Source: Sphingobacterium corticibacterium
GTDB lineage: Bacteria; Bacteroidota; Bacteroidia; Sphingobacteriales; Sphingobacteriaceae
Direction: 5' to 3'
Assembly: GCF_004208525.1 (NCBI RefSeq)
Contig: NZ_SGIT01000002.1
Span: 248,001-312,000 of the forward strand
DNA: 64,000 bases
Shown: piece by piece, positions 1 through 10,210 of the stretch
Layout of the letters: each line of letters opens with the position of its first letter
How positions within the stretch are numbered: position 1 is the first letter of the stretch
The notes under the pieces: model-generated
Seen by the model: only the letters and a program-made list of their open reading frames with translations
What the model was told of the DNA's origin: nothing
Database searches by the model: none
Program-made: the position numbers and the translations under genes

Positions 1-1650
1 AGTTTGTTTCCTTACGAAACAGCGAAAATCATCGGCCAGGAATTGGAATTTTGTCGATTAACAGGACAAGAATCAAACAATAACTATGATTTACCAACGA
101 GTGAGCAGATGTATTATTTCAAGTTTATCATACAGAAGTTTGATGATGGTCGTCTCCTTTGTCAATATCGTGATATTACGCGCCGGAGTAATATGAAACG
201 TAGGTTGAAGGCTGCACTCACAACATTATTAGAGGTCGAGAAGGAAGCCCGCATTGGCCATTGGACATACAATACTGCAACGCAACAAATGATGTATTCC
301 GGCTTTTTAAATGTTAATCGGAAAGATGTACTGGATCCAGTGTTTTTACGTCTTGAAGAGTTCTTAGAAATTGTCCATCCCGACGACAAAAGAAAGGTCT
401 ATAATTTCTTTTTCATCGATAAGCATGAACGACAGGTGGTCGAATATAGAATTTCTGTCCCAGGCGAAAAGATAAAGTATGTCGTCAGCACAAAATACAG
501 CAGACATTTAGAAAATGATGAATGGCTTATCAGTGGATTTTCACAAAATGTAACGGATTTGATCCAAAATAGAATTGAGCTTGAAATGATACTTTCTGTT
601 GTATTTAATGCCCCATACAGCATTCATGCCAATCACCTTGATGGAACCTTAGTGTTCGCCAATAAAGAATGTCGATTCCAAAACCATATCCCTAATAGTC
701 AACGTATTTTTACATTACCCATATCCGACGTGCTGAAAAACTTTTCCTCGCAAGAACAATGGGAAGAAATCATACACGAATTGAAGGAAAGAAAAGGTTT
801 TTATAAATATCGATGTGACTACGCCTATCCAGAGAGAAATATCTTTTCCTCAGAGTGCCGTTCTTTTCTAGTTAAGAATGGAGCGGGCGATGAAATCGTA
901 TGGACAATTCGTCGAGATATTTCTGATCAATTGCGGTATGAAGAGCAATTGATGAAAGCCAAAGAGGCCGCCGAAGAATCGGAACAGCTTAAATCAGCTT
1001 TCATTTCCAATATGAGCCATGAAATCCGCACTCCTTTGAATGCTATTGTAGGATTTAGCACGATAATCGCAAACACCGAAGATGCCGAACTCCGGCAAGA
1101 ATACGGCCAGATTGTTAGTTCGAATAGCGATCAGCTTCTCCGTTTGGTACAAGATGTTTTAGAAATGTCTCATTTAGAATCGGGAAAATTGCAATTTCAT
1201 ACGGAGTCTATATCGTTACATGGTATTTTGAGAGAGCTAGAGAAAAGCTTCAATCAACCCATCGCAAGACCTAATCTTTATTTCCATCTACTCGAAGATG
1301 ATAAACCGGTTTGTCTAGATCGTGGGCGTCTATTACAAGTATTGACCAATCTCATTTCTAATGCCATTAAATTTACCCCCGACACAGGAGAAATCCATGT
1401 GGGATATACCATTTCTTCAGAATCATTAATATTATCGGTCACAGACACGGGTATCGGCATATCTCCAGATAAATTAGAAGATATTTTCACCAGATTCTGG
1501 AAGGCTAACAGTGTTGCCCAAGGCACGGGTCTGGGACTGGCAATAAGTAAGAGTATCATAGAACAGATGAATGGTCGTATCGTTGTGCAATCAGAAGAAG
1601 GCAATGGTTCAATATTCAAAGTTTATATACCTTTAAGTGATGTGAAATAA
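1..1650 (+). CDS. PAS-domain sensor histidine kinase, 5' end outside the window
   Basis: The reading frame is open to base 1, so the N-terminus is missing. About the first 60 residues read as the end of a PAS domain (YFKFIIQKF...QYRDITRR). A second PAS-like domain spans about residues 80-190 (LEIVHPDDKRKVY) and a third about 195-310. The HisKA domain has its phospho-acceptor His near residue 339 in SNMSHEIRTPLN. The HATPase domain shows the N box (NLISNAIKF), G1 (DTGIGIS) and G2 (GTGLGLAISK). No transmembrane segment is seen in the visible part, so sensing is probably cytoplasmic. It ends at 1650 without a receiver domain. The PAS ligand is unknown. The kinase call is secure; its partner regulator cannot be named. 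Confidence 0.93.
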   Translation, partial: SLFPYETAKIIGQELEFCRLTGQESNNNYDLPTSEQMYYFKFIIQKFDDGRLLCQYRDITRRSNMKRRLKAALTTLLEVEKEARIGHWTYNTATQQMMYSGFLNVNRKDVLDPVFLRLEEFLEIVHPDDKRKVYNFFFIDKHERQVVEYRISVPGEKIKYVVSTKYSRHLENDEWLISGFSQNVTDLIQNRIELEMILSVVFNAPYSIHANHLDGTLVFANKECRFQNHIPNSQRIFTLPISDVLKNFSSQEQWEEIIHELKERKGFYKYRCDYAYPERNIFSSECRSFLVKNGAGDEIVWTIRRDISDQLRYEEQLMKAKEAAEESEQLKSAFISNMSHEIRTPLNAIVGFSTIIANTEDAELRQEYGQIVSSNSDQLLRLVQDVLEMSHLESGKLQFHTESISLHGILRELEKSFNQPIARPNLYFHLLEDDKPVCLDRGRLLQVLTNLISNAIKFTPDTGEIHVGYTISSESLILSVTDTGIGISPDKLEDIFTRFWKANSVAQGTGLGLAISKSIIEQMNGRIVVQSEEGNGSIFKVYIPLSDVK

Positions 1651-1681
1651 CCTTTTTTAGGATTTGATTTGATTATTTATT

Positions 1682-2719
1682 GTGAAGAATTTTCAGGTAC
1701 GTAAAATTTTCTTCGGAGGACTACTAACCCTCTTAGGATTGATAACTTCATGCTCTTTTTTAGCATATTATATCTCACCCACGGACTTCCTCCTTTTTCA
1801 ATGGATAGGGTTGATACTTCCGTTTTTATTAATTTTCCATATTATTTTATTTTTTGTCGGTTTGATTTTTCATAAATCATATGCGATTTTGTCGGTTGTC
1901 GTCCTTTTGGCAAATAGTCATTATTTTTCTGCTAAGTTTCGTTGGAATTATTCAAATACCCAAAAAGACACGCCAGCTCTAAGACTCATGACATATAATG
2001 TCCGGCAGTTAAAGATGGATTACAATCTGCCCTCTGCAGAATTTATTTCCACGTTTATCCAAGAAGAAAATATCGATATCATCTGTCTGCAAGAAATCCC
2101 TGAAACATACGAGACACAGGATTTGAAGAAGTTATTTGCTACGATGCCTTATTGTGTTTTGACCGATGTCAAGGACGGCAACCTACAATTAGCGATATTA
2201 AGTAAATATCCATTAAATTATGTGAAGACCATATCCTTTGATGAACGTCCGAATAGCGGATTGGTCGCTAATGTGACCCTCGGCAGAGATACACTAAAGC
2301 TATTCAATTATCACTTACAGACCACAGGATGGAATCATCTGAACAGTGATAACGGTAAATCAACAACTTTAAATGCTTTCGATATCATGTCGGACAATAT
2401 GATTTATCGAGGCCTGCAGGCAGAAAAGGCATATAGGGAAATTCAGGACTCAACATATCCTGTTATCGTTTGTGGCGATTTTAATACACCTATCGTTTCT
2501 TATACGTATCAAACAATAAAAGGTAAACTACGGGATGCTTTTTCAGAAGCAGGTCGAGGATATTCCTACAGTTATATTAATTTCCGAAAACTGTTCCGAA
2601 TAGATCACGTATTTTACGATGACAAGACACTGCGTGCAACTGCGTACAATATAGGAGAAATTGATTATAGTGATCACGCACCTATACTCGTTGATTTCAA
2701 ATTCTTAAAACAAATGTAA
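1682..2719 (+). CDS. Membrane-anchored endonuclease/exonuclease/phosphatase-fold protein
   Basis: 345 residues beginning with GTG; there is no other in-frame start before the domain. Three hydrophobic segments fill roughly residues 8-90. An EEP (DNase I-like) domain covers about 100-342. Catalytic signatures are visible: TYNVRQL (Asn), LQEIPE (metal-binding Glu), GDFNTP (Asp/Asn) and SDHAPI near the C-terminus (Asp-His). Members hydrolyse phosphodiester or phosphoester bonds in nucleic acids, inositol phosphates or sphingomyelin; which one applies here cannot be told. The membrane anchor suggests the domain works at the membrane. The gene starts 31 bp after the sensor kinase and may be cotranscribed with it. 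Confidence 0.85.
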   Translation: MKNFQVRKIFFGGLLTLLGLITSCSFLAYYISPTDFLLFQWIGLILPFLLIFHIILFFVGLIFHKSYAILSVVVLLANSHYFSAKFRWNYSNTQKDTPALRLMTYNVRQLKMDYNLPSAEFISTFIQEENIDIICLQEIPETYETQDLKKLFATMPYCVLTDVKDGNLQLAILSKYPLNYVKTISFDERPNSGLVANVTLGRDTLKLFNYHLQTTGWNHLNSDNGKSTTLNAFDIMSDNMIYRGLQAEKAYREIQDSTYPVIVCGDFNTPIVSYTYQTIKGKLRDAFSEAGRGYSYSYINFRKLFRIDHVFYDDKTLRATAYNIGEIDYSDHAPILVDFKFLKQM

Positions 2720-2824
2720 CAATAAACATGTTTTTCCATTTACTACCATTTCTATTAACAAATAGCTGGTTACAAAAAATTATATTTACACATTCTGCCT
2801 TGCGGAAGGTATGAAAAGTTCGAT

Positions 2825-3967
2825 ATGGAAGTCATTTTTTCAAATTACAGCATACTTATCGTTGACGATAATGAGATAAATGTGATGCTCTTACAGGTCA
2901 TATTGGAAGAAGAGCGTTTTCACATTTACGCCGCGGCCAGTGCCGAGGAAGCTTTAGCTATTTTGGATAAAAATAGGATCGATCTCATATTGATGGACGT
3001 TATGATGCCCGAGGTTAGTGGATTTGAGTTGACAGAAAAACTGAAATCCACCGAGAAACTTCGGGATATTCCGATTTTGTTTATCACCGCATTAAATTCT
3101 CCAAATGATATTATTAAAGGGTTTGATTTAGGTGCCTGCGATTACGTGACGAAACCATTTAACCAGCTAGAACTTGTACGGCGCATTAAACATCAGATAT
3201 CATTAATACATTCTCGGAATATCATTATAGAACAAAAGGATCGTCTTAAAGAGACGATGGAGAGTAGGGACCTGCTATATTCGATTGTCTCTCATGACCT
3301 CCGATCCCCCATTTCGTCACTTAAAATGATCCTGAATATACTGTCGTCAAAAGCGGAAGAAAATCAGCTCCCAGCAGAACTCGTAGACATGCTATATTCG
3401 GGAAGTGACATTGCGGAACAGCTGTTTTGTCTGTTAGATAATTTACTGAAGTGGACAAAGTCAAATATGGGCATACAGACCTCCATGTCCCAAGCATTTA
3501 TGTTTGACGAAACGATAACTGGCGTTATCGAGGTATTGTTGCCGACAGCTAAATTAAAAGATGTAGCTATACACCTACAATTACAACATAATATCGAAAT
3601 TCTTTTTGATGTCGATGTCATGAAAAGTATATTGCGTAACTTAATTATTAATGCTATAAAATTCAGTCATCAATCTGGAAATATTTTGATAAATCTCTAT
3701 GCAGATGATAAATGGGCAGTATTCGAGGTAACGGACCATGGAGTCGGTATGTCGATAGTGACACAAGATAGGTTGCGGGCAAAAATTTATGGAACGTACT
3801 CCCTCGGTACGGCACGGGAAGGAGGAACTGGTTTGGGGCTGTGGATCGTACAACATTTTGTGACCATTAACCATGGAGAATTTTATTTTAGGTCAAAAGA
3901 AGGCGAAGGATCGTGTTTCGGTTTTAAAATACCTAGGATATCGTCTGATGAACAAATATTATACTAA
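2825..3967 (+). CDS. Hybrid protein: N-terminal receiver domain fused to a histidine kinase
   Basis: 380 residues. The receiver domain is at about 8-125, with acidic pocket ILIVDDNE, phospho-acceptor Asp in [10 protein letters not shown] and the conserved Lys in YVTKPF. A linker helix leads to HisKA with His in [11 protein letters not shown] (about residue 157), then a HATPase domain with [17 protein letters not shown] and GTGLGLWIV. There is no signal peptide or membrane segment, so it is cytoplasmic, and the kinase activity is probably controlled by phosphorylation of its own receiver. The stop codon is 2 nt before the ATG of the UDP-xylose synthase gene, which implies one transcript. A TAnnTTTA-like box lies at 2781-2788, but no convincing -33 element was found. 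Confidence 0.92.
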   Translation: MEVIFSNYSILIVDDNEINVMLLQVILEEERFHIYAAASAEEALAILDKNRIDLILMDVMMPEVSGFELTEKLKSTEKLRDIPILFITALNSPNDIIKGFDLGACDYVTKPFNQLELVRRIKHQISLIHSRNIIIEQKDRLKETMESRDLLYSIVSHDLRSPISSLKMILNILSSKAEENQLPAELVDMLYSGSDIAEQLFCLLDNLLKWTKSNMGIQTSMSQAFMFDETITGVIEVLLPTAKLKDVAIHLQLQHNIEILFDVDVMKSILRNLIINAIKFSHQSGNILINLYADDKWAVFEVTDHGVGMSIVTQDRLRAKIYGTYSLGTAREGGTGLGLWIVQHFVTINHGEFYFRSKEGEGSCFGFKIPRISSDEQILY

Positions 3968-3969
3968 AA

Positions 3970-4911
3970 ATGGATATTACACGTAAACGCATACTCGTCT
4001 CTGGGGGAGCAGGATTCATAGGTTCGCATCTTTGTGAAAAGCTTTTGAAAGAAGGAAATGAGGTGCTTTGTCTTGATAATTTTTTCACCGGAGACAAGTC
4101 AAATGTAGTCCATCTGCTGAATGATCCTTATTTCGAGTTAATCAGACACGATGTTACCGAACCTTTTTTAGCCGAGGTAGACCAGATCTATAACCTTGCT
4201 TGCCCGGCAAGTCCGGTACACTATCAATATAATGCTATTAAAACGATCAAAACTTCGGTGATGGGAGCGATTCATATGCTGGGGTTAGCTAAGCGTGTGC
4301 ATGCTCGTATCTTACAGGCTTCTACAAGTGAGATATACGGTAACCCAACAATTCACCCTCAGGAAGAGAGTTATTGGGGCAATGTAAATCCTATTGGCAT
4401 TCGTTCTTGTTATGATGAAGGTAAACGATGTGCGGAAACGCTTTTTATGGACTATCATCGTCAGCATCGGGTCGATATTAAGATTGTGCGCATATTCAAT
4501 ACATATGGTCCAAGAATGCACCCGCAGGACGGACGTGTCGTCTCCAATTTTATTGTACAAGCCCTTCGAGGAGAGGATATTACCATCTACGGAGATGGAA
4601 CGCAGACCCGTAGTTTCCAATATGTAGATGATCTAATCGACGGTATGGTCAAAATGATGGCGTCGGAAAACTTTATTGGCCCTGTAAACATCGGCAATCC
4701 GCATGAGTTTACCATGCTGCAGCTTGCAGAAAAAGTAATTGAACTCACGGATTCCAAATCCAACATTAAATTTATGCCGCTCCCGATGGATGATCCAAAG
4801 CAGCGCCAACCAAACATTGAATTAGCCAAGCAGGAACTTGGGTGGACACCAAAGGTACAGCTGGAAGAGGGGCTTCGAAATACCATAGATTATTTTACAA
4901 AAGTTATTTAA
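3970..4911 (+). CDS. UDP-glucuronate decarboxylase (UDP-xylose synthase), extended SDR family
   Basis: 313 residues. The Rossmann motif [10 protein letters not shown] is near residue 12. The active-site YxxxK is present as CYDEGKR, the form typical of UDP-xylose synthases, after a Ser/Thr-rich strand (ASTSEIYG). These enzymes oxidize and decarboxylate UDP-glucuronate to UDP-xylose with bound NAD+, in the cytoplasm, for glycan or surface polysaccharide synthesis. Length matches the soluble bacterial form. It is translationally close to the preceding receiver-kinase hybrid (2 nt gap), and no other sugar-nucleotide gene is adjacent. A dTDP-glucose dehydratase is the main alternative but fits the YDEGKR motif less well. 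Confidence 0.9.
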   Translation: MDITRKRILVSGGAGFIGSHLCEKLLKEGNEVLCLDNFFTGDKSNVVHLLNDPYFELIRHDVTEPFLAEVDQIYNLACPASPVHYQYNAIKTIKTSVMGAIHMLGLAKRVHARILQASTSEIYGNPTIHPQEESYWGNVNPIGIRSCYDEGKRCAETLFMDYHRQHRVDIKIVRIFNTYGPRMHPQDGRVVSNFIVQALRGEDITIYGDGTQTRSFQYVDDLIDGMVKMMASENFIGPVNIGNPHEFTMLQLAEKVIELTDSKSNIKFMPLPMDDPKQRQPNIELAKQELGWTPKVQLEEGLRNTIDYFTKVI

Positions 4912-4946
4912 GGCATTTTATGAAAATTAATGTCCAGATCAAAAAA

Positions 4947-5696
4947 TCACACGGGCACAACTTCTTTATTTCGTCTCTCGAATATACGCTTTATTCGTCC
5001 TATTTTATAAAAATCGTATAGAGCGATAATCAATAGAATGGCGCAAGTAAGATAGAACGTTCCATTTTCCAGATATAAATAGCCAACTCCACCAAACAAT
5101 CCTCCGGCCACATAGGCAACCATAATAGTAAGAAGCAGATGAAATTTGTCGACCAATGCCTTATTATGTCTGTTTTCACGTTTACTAAACATAGAAACTA
5201 GAATAGCCAAATCGGTCGTGAGTCCCGTAAGATGAGTCGTTTTCACCACAGAATTTGATATACTTGCCGTAAGCCCATTTTGTAATCCCATAGCAAATAA
5301 CAAGGCACCGACAAGAATCTCTGTTTCCTTCAAGGAGTTTTCGTAAAAGATATCTAGGTAAATCCCAACAAATAGAATACTCAAAAACTCTAAAATAACG
5401 GGAATTGCATGTGAAATATATTGACTCCAACGTCCTTTACCTTGAATAATCACAAAATTCGACAAAAAACTTCCGATAAAAAACAGCAATACCCACAATA
5501 GTACGACAGCGCCTTGATACCAGTTCCCTTTGCTTATCTCTTGAGCCAGCACGGCATAATACCCTGTTATATTAGATGTAAAAGCAAAAAAGACAGTCAC
5601 AGAAGCAACATTTACCATCCCTGCCGAAAAAGCAGTCAACGCGCCTAATTTCACATTATCAGATTGTGTCCTATGATTACTATACTTTCTTAGCAT
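4947..5696 (-). CDS. YoaK/DUF1275 family membrane protein
   Basis: 249 residues with about six hydrophobic segments. The N-terminal pattern (LGALTAFSAGMVNVASVTVFF...TSNITGYYA) and the middle motif (GLQNGLTASISNSVVKTTHLTGLTTDLA) are characteristic of DUF1275 (YoaK) inner-membrane proteins. No transport substrate or reaction is established for the family. It is the third gene of a short minus-strand group after the Usp-like gene and a small anchored protein; its start overlaps the upstream stop by 17 bp, so translation is probably coupled. Confidence 0.85.
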   Translation of the reverse strand: MLRKYSNHRTQSDNVKLGALTAFSAGMVNVASVTVFFAFTSNITGYYAVLAQEISKGNWYQGAVVLLWVLLFFIGSFLSNFVIIQGKGRWSQYISHAIPVILEFLSILFVGIYLDIFYENSLKETEILVGALLFAMGLQNGLTASISNSVVKTTHLTGLTTDLAILVSMFSKRENRHNKALVDKFHLLLTIMVAYVAGGLFGGVGYLYLENGTFYLTCAILLIIALYDFYKIGRIKRIFERRNKEVVPV

Positions 5697-6168
5697 ATTG
5701 GTTTGATTGCTCCTTTCTTTCCAAAACGATTTCGATAATACCTTTGACTTGTAGATCGAAGTTTAAATGCAAAACCAGCCGATCTCTACTGATTTGCTGA
5801 ATTTGAAAACTTTCGATCTGCTTACCCGCTTTACGAAGTTCCAAGACGTGTCCTCGTCCTTTAATAAACCATTCAATCTCACTGTCCTGTTCAGATGTTT
5901 CTGATTGTAGTGTCCCGTCCTCGTAAAATTTCCAAATACCGAGATGTAGATCTTCCACATTACGTAAAATTTCCTTCTTTAATCCCACTTGTAACTGCAA
6001 GTCGGAGCTTGCACTGATATTATCCTTTTCTAGCCGCCATTCCTTTTCCACCCACTCCCCTTGGATAAGGCGTTCGGGGCTTTCAAAATGCATAACAATC
6101 AAGGATGCGCCAATCAGTAAAAGAGCTACCAACAAGTAATTAAGGTTTACTAACACATCTCTATTCAT
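5680..6168 (-). CDS. Small membrane-anchored protein of unknown function
   Basis: I chose the ATG at 6168, preceded by GGAGA and overlapping the upstream stop by 8 bp. An upstream in-frame start at 6204 would overlap the Usp-like gene much more. The product is 162 residues with one N-terminal hydrophobic helix (NYLLVALLLIGASLIVMHF) and a soluble part made of alternating hydrophobic strands (GEWVEKEWRLE, LGIWKFYEDGT, LVLHLNFDLQV). That pattern is reminiscent of lipocalin-like proteins, but I do not recognise the family. It is probably cotranscribed with its neighbours on both sides. Confidence 0.65.
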   Translation of the reverse strand: MNRDVLVNLNYLLVALLLIGASLIVMHFESPERLIQGEWVEKEWRLEKDNISASSDLQLQVGLKKEILRNVEDLHLGIWKFYEDGTLQSETSEQDSEIEWFIKGRGHVLELRKAGKQIESFQIQQISRDRLVLHLNFDLQVKGIIEIVLERKEQSNQYAKKV

Positions 6169-6673
6169 AACTGAGTCTCCATTTTTTTCGAAAGAAAAAT
6201 CCATCCAACGTATCCTGTCCTTTTAGTTTCCCTTCGCCCATAGAAACTGTTATGACTTCGGGCATATCGGACAGCTGTACGTTATTAAACATATCGACAA
6301 TGTCAAAACTGTTCTTCGTATGCTTAAATTCAAATGCATCTGGCAACACAATTCGGGCGAATTGACGTCCTTTTAGATAGTTACTTACATAGCGTTTATT
6401 TTTTGAAATCATAAAATCAGCGTACATCTCCACTACCTTATTTTTAAAACGTGATTTTATCATCTCACATGCCTTCAGAAAATCTTCATCCTGTAGCTCT
6501 GCAAGATGATCGTCCAAAGTAAATCCCAATAACATACTAATGGATTCACCAAGATTATATCCACCGGTCAACACCAGCTCTACTTGTTCGTTTTTACTGC
6601 TTTCTAAATACTCCAAAGCGATTCGTAGCGAGTTAACGGTAAAATCTGTTGGGATAAGCACACGTTGTATCAT
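6161..6673 (-). CDS. Universal stress protein (UspA)-like protein
   Basis: The start is set at the ATG at 6673 (MIQRVLIPTDFT), the usual UspA opening. A further-upstream frame start at 6697 is unlikely because a TAnnTTTG promoter box overlaps it. 170 residues. The N-terminal strand-helix unit (VLIPTDFTVNSLRIALEYL) is clear. The usual C-terminal ATP-binding GxxGxxxG loop is not visible, so it may be a divergent, non-nucleotide-binding member. Role inferred only from the fold: stress or signalling. First gene of the group 6161, 5680 and 4947. Confidence 0.65.
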   Translation of the reverse strand: MIQRVLIPTDFTVNSLRIALEYLESSKNEQVELVLTGGYNLGESISMLLGFTLDDHLAELQDEDFLKACEMIKSRFKNKVVEMYADFMISKNKRYVSNYLKGRQFARIVLPDAFEFKHTKNSFDIVDMFNNVQLSDMPEVITVSMGEGKLKGQDTLDGFFFRKKWRLSYE

Positions 6674-6694
6674 TGACTTCTTATTGTTTTGATA

Positions 6695-6702
6695 CAAAAG
6701 TA
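6695..6702 (-). promoter_or_regulatory. -7 box (TACTTTTG) upstream of the Usp-like gene
   Basis: On the minus strand the sequence matches the Bacteroidota -7 consensus TAnnTTTG, 21 bp upstream of the ATG at 6673. No good -33 TTTG is visible at the expected distance, so only half of the promoter is supported. Confidence 0.45.
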
Positions 6703-6807
6703 AGTCTGTGGCATAGCAACGGCATGAAACCCTAATTAGAATTTCATTAAACTTTCAATACAAAAATTAAAATGAGATTAAAAGAGGACTACCATATTAA
6801 AAAGGCA

Positions 6808-8163
6808 TTAAATAGGGCTATAAGTGGGTAACTCTATGCGTACTGTTGTTCCTTTTCCCAGAGTCGACGCAACGGACAACTCGCCATCATGCATCTTGAT
6901 GATATTCCGTGCTAAAGGCAACCCGATACCGTATCCTGAAAAATTTTGTGTATTGGAGGCTCTAAAATAAGGATCATAAATATAAGAGAGTTCTTTTTCG
7001 GGAATGCCGATACCTTCATCTCTAATTAGTATGAGAACGCCATTTTCAAACGCTCCAAGCGCTACGTAAGCCGTATGGTCCGGAGAATACTTGCAGGCAT
7101 TAGAAACGACATTAGAAATGGCTAACTGAAGCAGAGGCGCTAGCCCATTTACTTTGAGTTTCATACTATCATCGGGAAGCATACTAAAATCGGTTTTAAT
7201 ATGAAACCGTTCATTGATGGCTTTGACGGTCATCTCCGCATCCATTATAATCTGGTCGATACGAACAGGTTTAAAATTAAGTTTATTGTTTTTTTCATAT
7301 CCTGTTCTGGCAAGCAACAATAATGCATTCGTTTTTCTCTCCAAGTTTCCCGCAGCATCGACTATCTTTTGCATCGCTTGTTTATATTCTTCCACCGTTC
7401 GCTCTTTAGAAAGTGCGAGGTCTGCAATACCGATAATTGATGTTAGCGGTGTATTGAGTTCATGTGATGCATTGCCGATAAAATTTTTCTGCGTTTCAAA
7501 AGATGTTTCAACACGATTGAGCATTCTGTTAAATGTATTCGCTAATTTATGCAAAACGCCTTTATGTTTCTCTTCGCTTAACCGCAAATATAAATTTTCA
7601 GAACCGATTTTTTTCACCTCATCAATCAGTCCGTGGATAGGCTTAATAAAGGAGCCCTTCACCAATAGCGAAACCACAATGACAAATAACACCCCTAAAA
7701 CGAGAGCAATCAGCAACAAGTTTTGTAAATAGTGCAAATGATGCGTATAAAAATAGTTCTCTGCTGATACTCCGACAATATAGTTTTTGCCTTGTTGCCG
7801 ATAAAATTTTGTCGAATAAAAAGTGTTCCCTTCCTTAAAATTAGCTTCCCCCTGTTTATCTACCTTTTCCCATAAGTAAGCATTAAACCCACTGTTATTT
7901 ATAATATTCGCTTTTTCGTCAAATTCAACGATAAACGCTCGTTGATTATTTAGTTCTTCCACATAGGTTAGCGACCAATCTGCCCGATTTTCTTTTCCGT
8001 TCCACATTTGTTCCGCAGCGAGGTTTCGGCGTAAATCCAAACGTTTGTAAAAATCAGAAAAGGCAAAATTGGTAATCGAGTACATGATAAATGCCACAAA
8101 AGAAACGGTATAAATCACTAAGATAGTAATCAGCGCATATAACGTTTTGTTGTAACTTCTCAT
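6808..8163 (-). CDS. Membrane sensor histidine kinase with HAMP domain
   Basis: 451 residues. Topology: transmembrane helix at about 10-32, an extracytoplasmic sensor segment of about 110 residues, a second helix at about 147-168 (LLLIALVLGVLFVIVVSLLV), HAMP to about 222, then HisKA with His in NASHELNTPLTS, and HATPase with NVVSNACKYSP, RDEGIGIP and GYGIGLPLARN. It autophosphorylates and passes phosphate to the regulator encoded immediately upstream: that gene's TAG is followed directly by this ATG, with no gap. The signal sensed is unknown; the periplasmic segment has no recognised domain. Confidence 0.94.
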   Translation of the reverse strand: MRSYNKTLYALITILVIYTVSFVAFIMYSITNFAFSDFYKRLDLRRNLAAEQMWNGKENRADWSLTYVEELNNQRAFIVEFDEKANIINNSGFNAYLWEKVDKQGEANFKEGNTFYSTKFYRQQGKNYIVGVSAENYFYTHHLHYLQNLLLIALVLGVLFVIVVSLLVKGSFIKPIHGLIDEVKKIGSENLYLRLSEEKHKGVLHKLANTFNRMLNRVETSFETQKNFIGNASHELNTPLTSIIGIADLALSKERTVEEYKQAMQKIVDAAGNLERKTNALLLLARTGYEKNNKLNFKPVRIDQIIMDAEMTVKAINERFHIKTDFSMLPDDSMKLKVNGLAPLLQLAISNVVSNACKYSPDHTAYVALGAFENGVLILIRDEGIGIPEKELSYIYDPYFRASNTQNFSGYGIGLPLARNIIKMHDGELSVASTLGKGTTVRIELPTYSPI

Positions 8164-8871
8164 CTAATTTTCTATTTTTAATACATACCCCATGCCGATA
8201 ACCGTATGGATAGCTTTTACCGGGGTTGCTTTCTCTATTTTTTTACGCAAATAATTAACGTATACATCCACCACATTAGATCCGATATCAAAGTTGATTC
8301 CCCATATTTTGTCCAGCAGTTCACTTCGTTGGAAAACTTTTTGTGGCGATTGGATAAAAAGTAAAAGTAACCGATATTCAGTAGCTGTTAAGTTAAGCTC
8401 TTGTCCGTTGACAAACGCCACCTTTTTATAATCATCGATTTCGATTAATTTGTAAATATATCGGTGTTTCTCTGTAGCCTGCGATTGTTTCGCTATTTCG
8501 AGGTTTCGACGTATCAATGTCCGTACTCGAGCCTTGAGTTCAATTAACTTAAACGGTTTAGATAAGTAATCGTCCGCTCCGCTATCCAAACCCAATACAA
8601 CATTTTCAGGACCGCCGAGAGCAGTAACCATCAAAATGGGCAAGTTGATGTATCCTAGATTACGAAAATTTTTGCAGATGTCTAATCCGTTTGTTTCTGG
8701 GAGCAAAACATCCAGAATAACCAGATCTATCTTATTTGTCTGCAATAGACGAAGTGCACGCTCATAATTCGTGGCGTGCAAAACAGAAGCTCCGTCCTCT
8801 TCCAACCCTTGAATGATGACATCGGCGACGTTTTTCTCGTCTTCAATTAACAATATTTGTTTTCCTTTCAT
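8164..8871 (-). CDS. OmpR/PhoB-family response regulator
   Basis: 235 residues. The receiver domain (about 5-120) shows the acidic pair in LLIEDEKN, phospho-Asp in LVILDVLLPE, and Lys in YLSKPFKL. A winged-helix DNA-binding domain follows (about 140-232; ELNLTATEYRLLLLF, VDVYVNYLRKKIEK, HTVIGMGYVLK). First gene of the pair with the kinase at 6808-8163, so it is almost certainly that kinase's partner. Its targets cannot be read from the sequence. The ribBA terminator lies just upstream, so it has its own promoter, which I did not find with confidence. Confidence 0.95.
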   Translation of the reverse strand: MKGKQILLIEDEKNVADVIIQGLEEDGASVLHATNYERALRLLQTNKIDLVILDVLLPETNGLDICKNFRNLGYINLPILMVTALGGPENVVLGLDSGADDYLSKPFKLIELKARVRTLIRRNLEIAKQSQATEKHRYIYKLIEIDDYKKVAFVNGQELNLTATEYRLLLLFIQSPQKVFQRSELLDKIWGINFDIGSNVVDVYVNYLRKKIEKATPVKAIHTVIGMGYVLKIEN

Positions 8872-8946
8872 GATACCCCTAACTGTTTAGCAAATCGATA
8901 CGCTGCTAAATTAAAAATTTTGTGGACTTCACTTTTAAACTTTCAC

Positions 8947-8972
8947 AAAAAAAGGCGCCTTTGCGCCTTTTT
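8947..8972 (-). terminator. Intrinsic terminator after ribBA
   Basis: Stem 8951-8958 pairs with 8963-8970 (AAAGGCGC / GCGCCTTT, loop of 4). Read on the minus strand it is followed by a run of seven T (8947-8953). It starts 2 nt after the ribBA stop. Confidence 0.9.
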
Positions 8973-8973
8973 C

Positions 8974-10188
8974 CTATAAATTCTTCATGATGGAATGCCC
9001 CATTCGGTCTCTTTTTGTTTTGAGGTAGGACTCATTATATGGATTGGGTTCAATTTCTATCGGCACATTATCGACAATTTCCAGACCATAACCTACAAGT
9101 CCGGCACGTTTGGTGGGATTGTTAGACATTAAACGCATTTTGGAAACCCCCATATGACGCAAAATCTGTGCACCTACCCCATAATCACGTAAATCGGCTT
9201 TAAACCCCAGTTGAAGATTAGCATCAACTGTATCTACCCCCTCCTCTTGTAACCGGTATGCATGGAGTTTATTTACCAAACCTATTCCACGCCCTTCCTG
9301 ATTCATGTAAACAACAATACCTTTACCTTCTTTCTGAATCATTTCCATGGCTTTATGAAGCTGTGGCCCACAATCACATCTACACGACCCAAAAATATCA
9401 CCCGTCATACAAGAGCTGTGTACCCGTACTAAAATTGGCTCGTTTTCTTTCCACTCTCCTTTGAACAAAGCGAGGTGTTGCTCGCCTGTATTTTTTTGCG
9501 TGAATGCTTTTAACTTAAAGTCGCCCCATTGCGTAGGCATTTGAACCGTCTCCTCTTCCTGGATAAGGGAATCATGTTTCAGCCGGTACTCTATTAAATC
9601 CTGAATACTAACAATTTTAAGGTCAAACCGCTCGGCTACAGGGATTAAATCCGGAAGACGCGCCATTTCTCCGTCTTCTTTTAAGATTTCTACTAATACA
9701 CCGGCAGGTTCAAATCCAGCTAAACGCGCCAGATCAATAGCAGCTTCGGTATGACCTGTACGTCGTAATACGCCACCATCTTTGGCAATTAACGGAAAGA
9801 TATGTCCCGGACGACCCAATTCCTCGGGTTTAATATCGGGGTTTATCAATGCTTGAATGGTTTTTGATCGATCAGACGCTGATATACCCGTTGTGCATCC
9901 GTATCCCTGCAAGTCGACGGAAACTGTAAAATTGGTTTCATAAACCGCCGTATTTTGCCCTACCATCAAGCCCAGATCCAACTCCTCACAACGTTCTTGC
10001 GTCAGCGGAACACATACGAGCCCTCTACCATGCGTTGCCATGAAGTTTATTATTTCGGGTGTAGCGTTCCGGGCAGCTGTAACAAAATCTCCCTCATTTT
10101 CCCGATCTTCATCATCCACCACAATGACAACTTTCCCCGCCTTAATATCTTCTATAGCCTCCGCTATTGTATTTAATTTTATCTCCAT
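8974..10188 (-). CDS. ribBA: Bifunctional 3,4-dihydroxy-2-butanone-4-phosphate synthase / GTP cyclohydrolase II
   Basis: 404 residues. The N-terminal half (about 1-200) is DHBP synthase, with [13 protein letters not shown] (metal and substrate acidic loop) and [14 protein letters not shown]. The C-terminal half (about 205-400) is GTP cyclohydrolase II with its zinc cysteines in [15 protein letters not shown] and the loop NQEGRGIGL. The two activities supply both starting branches of riboflavin synthesis (ribulose 5-phosphate and GTP) in the cytoplasm. The 94 bp upstream of the ATG shows a -7 box but no room for, or sign of, an FMN riboswitch. No other rib gene is in the window. Confidence 0.97.
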   Translation of the reverse strand: MEIKLNTIAEAIEDIKAGKVVIVVDDEDRENEGDFVTAARNATPEIINFMATHGRGLVCVPLTQERCEELDLGLMVGQNTAVYETNFTVSVDLQGYGCTTGISASDRSKTIQALINPDIKPEELGRPGHIFPLIAKDGGVLRRTGHTEAAIDLARLAGFEPAGVLVEILKEDGEMARLPDLIPVAERFDLKIVSIQDLIEYRLKHDSLIQEEETVQMPTQWGDFKLKAFTQKNTGEQHLALFKGEWKENEPILVRVHSSCMTGDIFGSCRCDCGPQLHKAMEMIQKEGKGIVVYMNQEGRGIGLVNKLHAYRLQEEGVDTVDANLQLGFKADLRDYGVGAQILRHMGVSKMRLMSNNPTKRAGLVGYGLEIVDNVPIEIEPNPYNESYLKTKRDRMGHSIMKNL

Positions 10189-10210
10189 CTTCGTATGCGC
10201 TTAATCTATG

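Noticed and set aside
7214-7732. 172-codon plus-strand open frame opposite the HAMP kinase
   Set aside because: A shadow of the kinase coding strand; the kinase motifs are complete on the minus strand.
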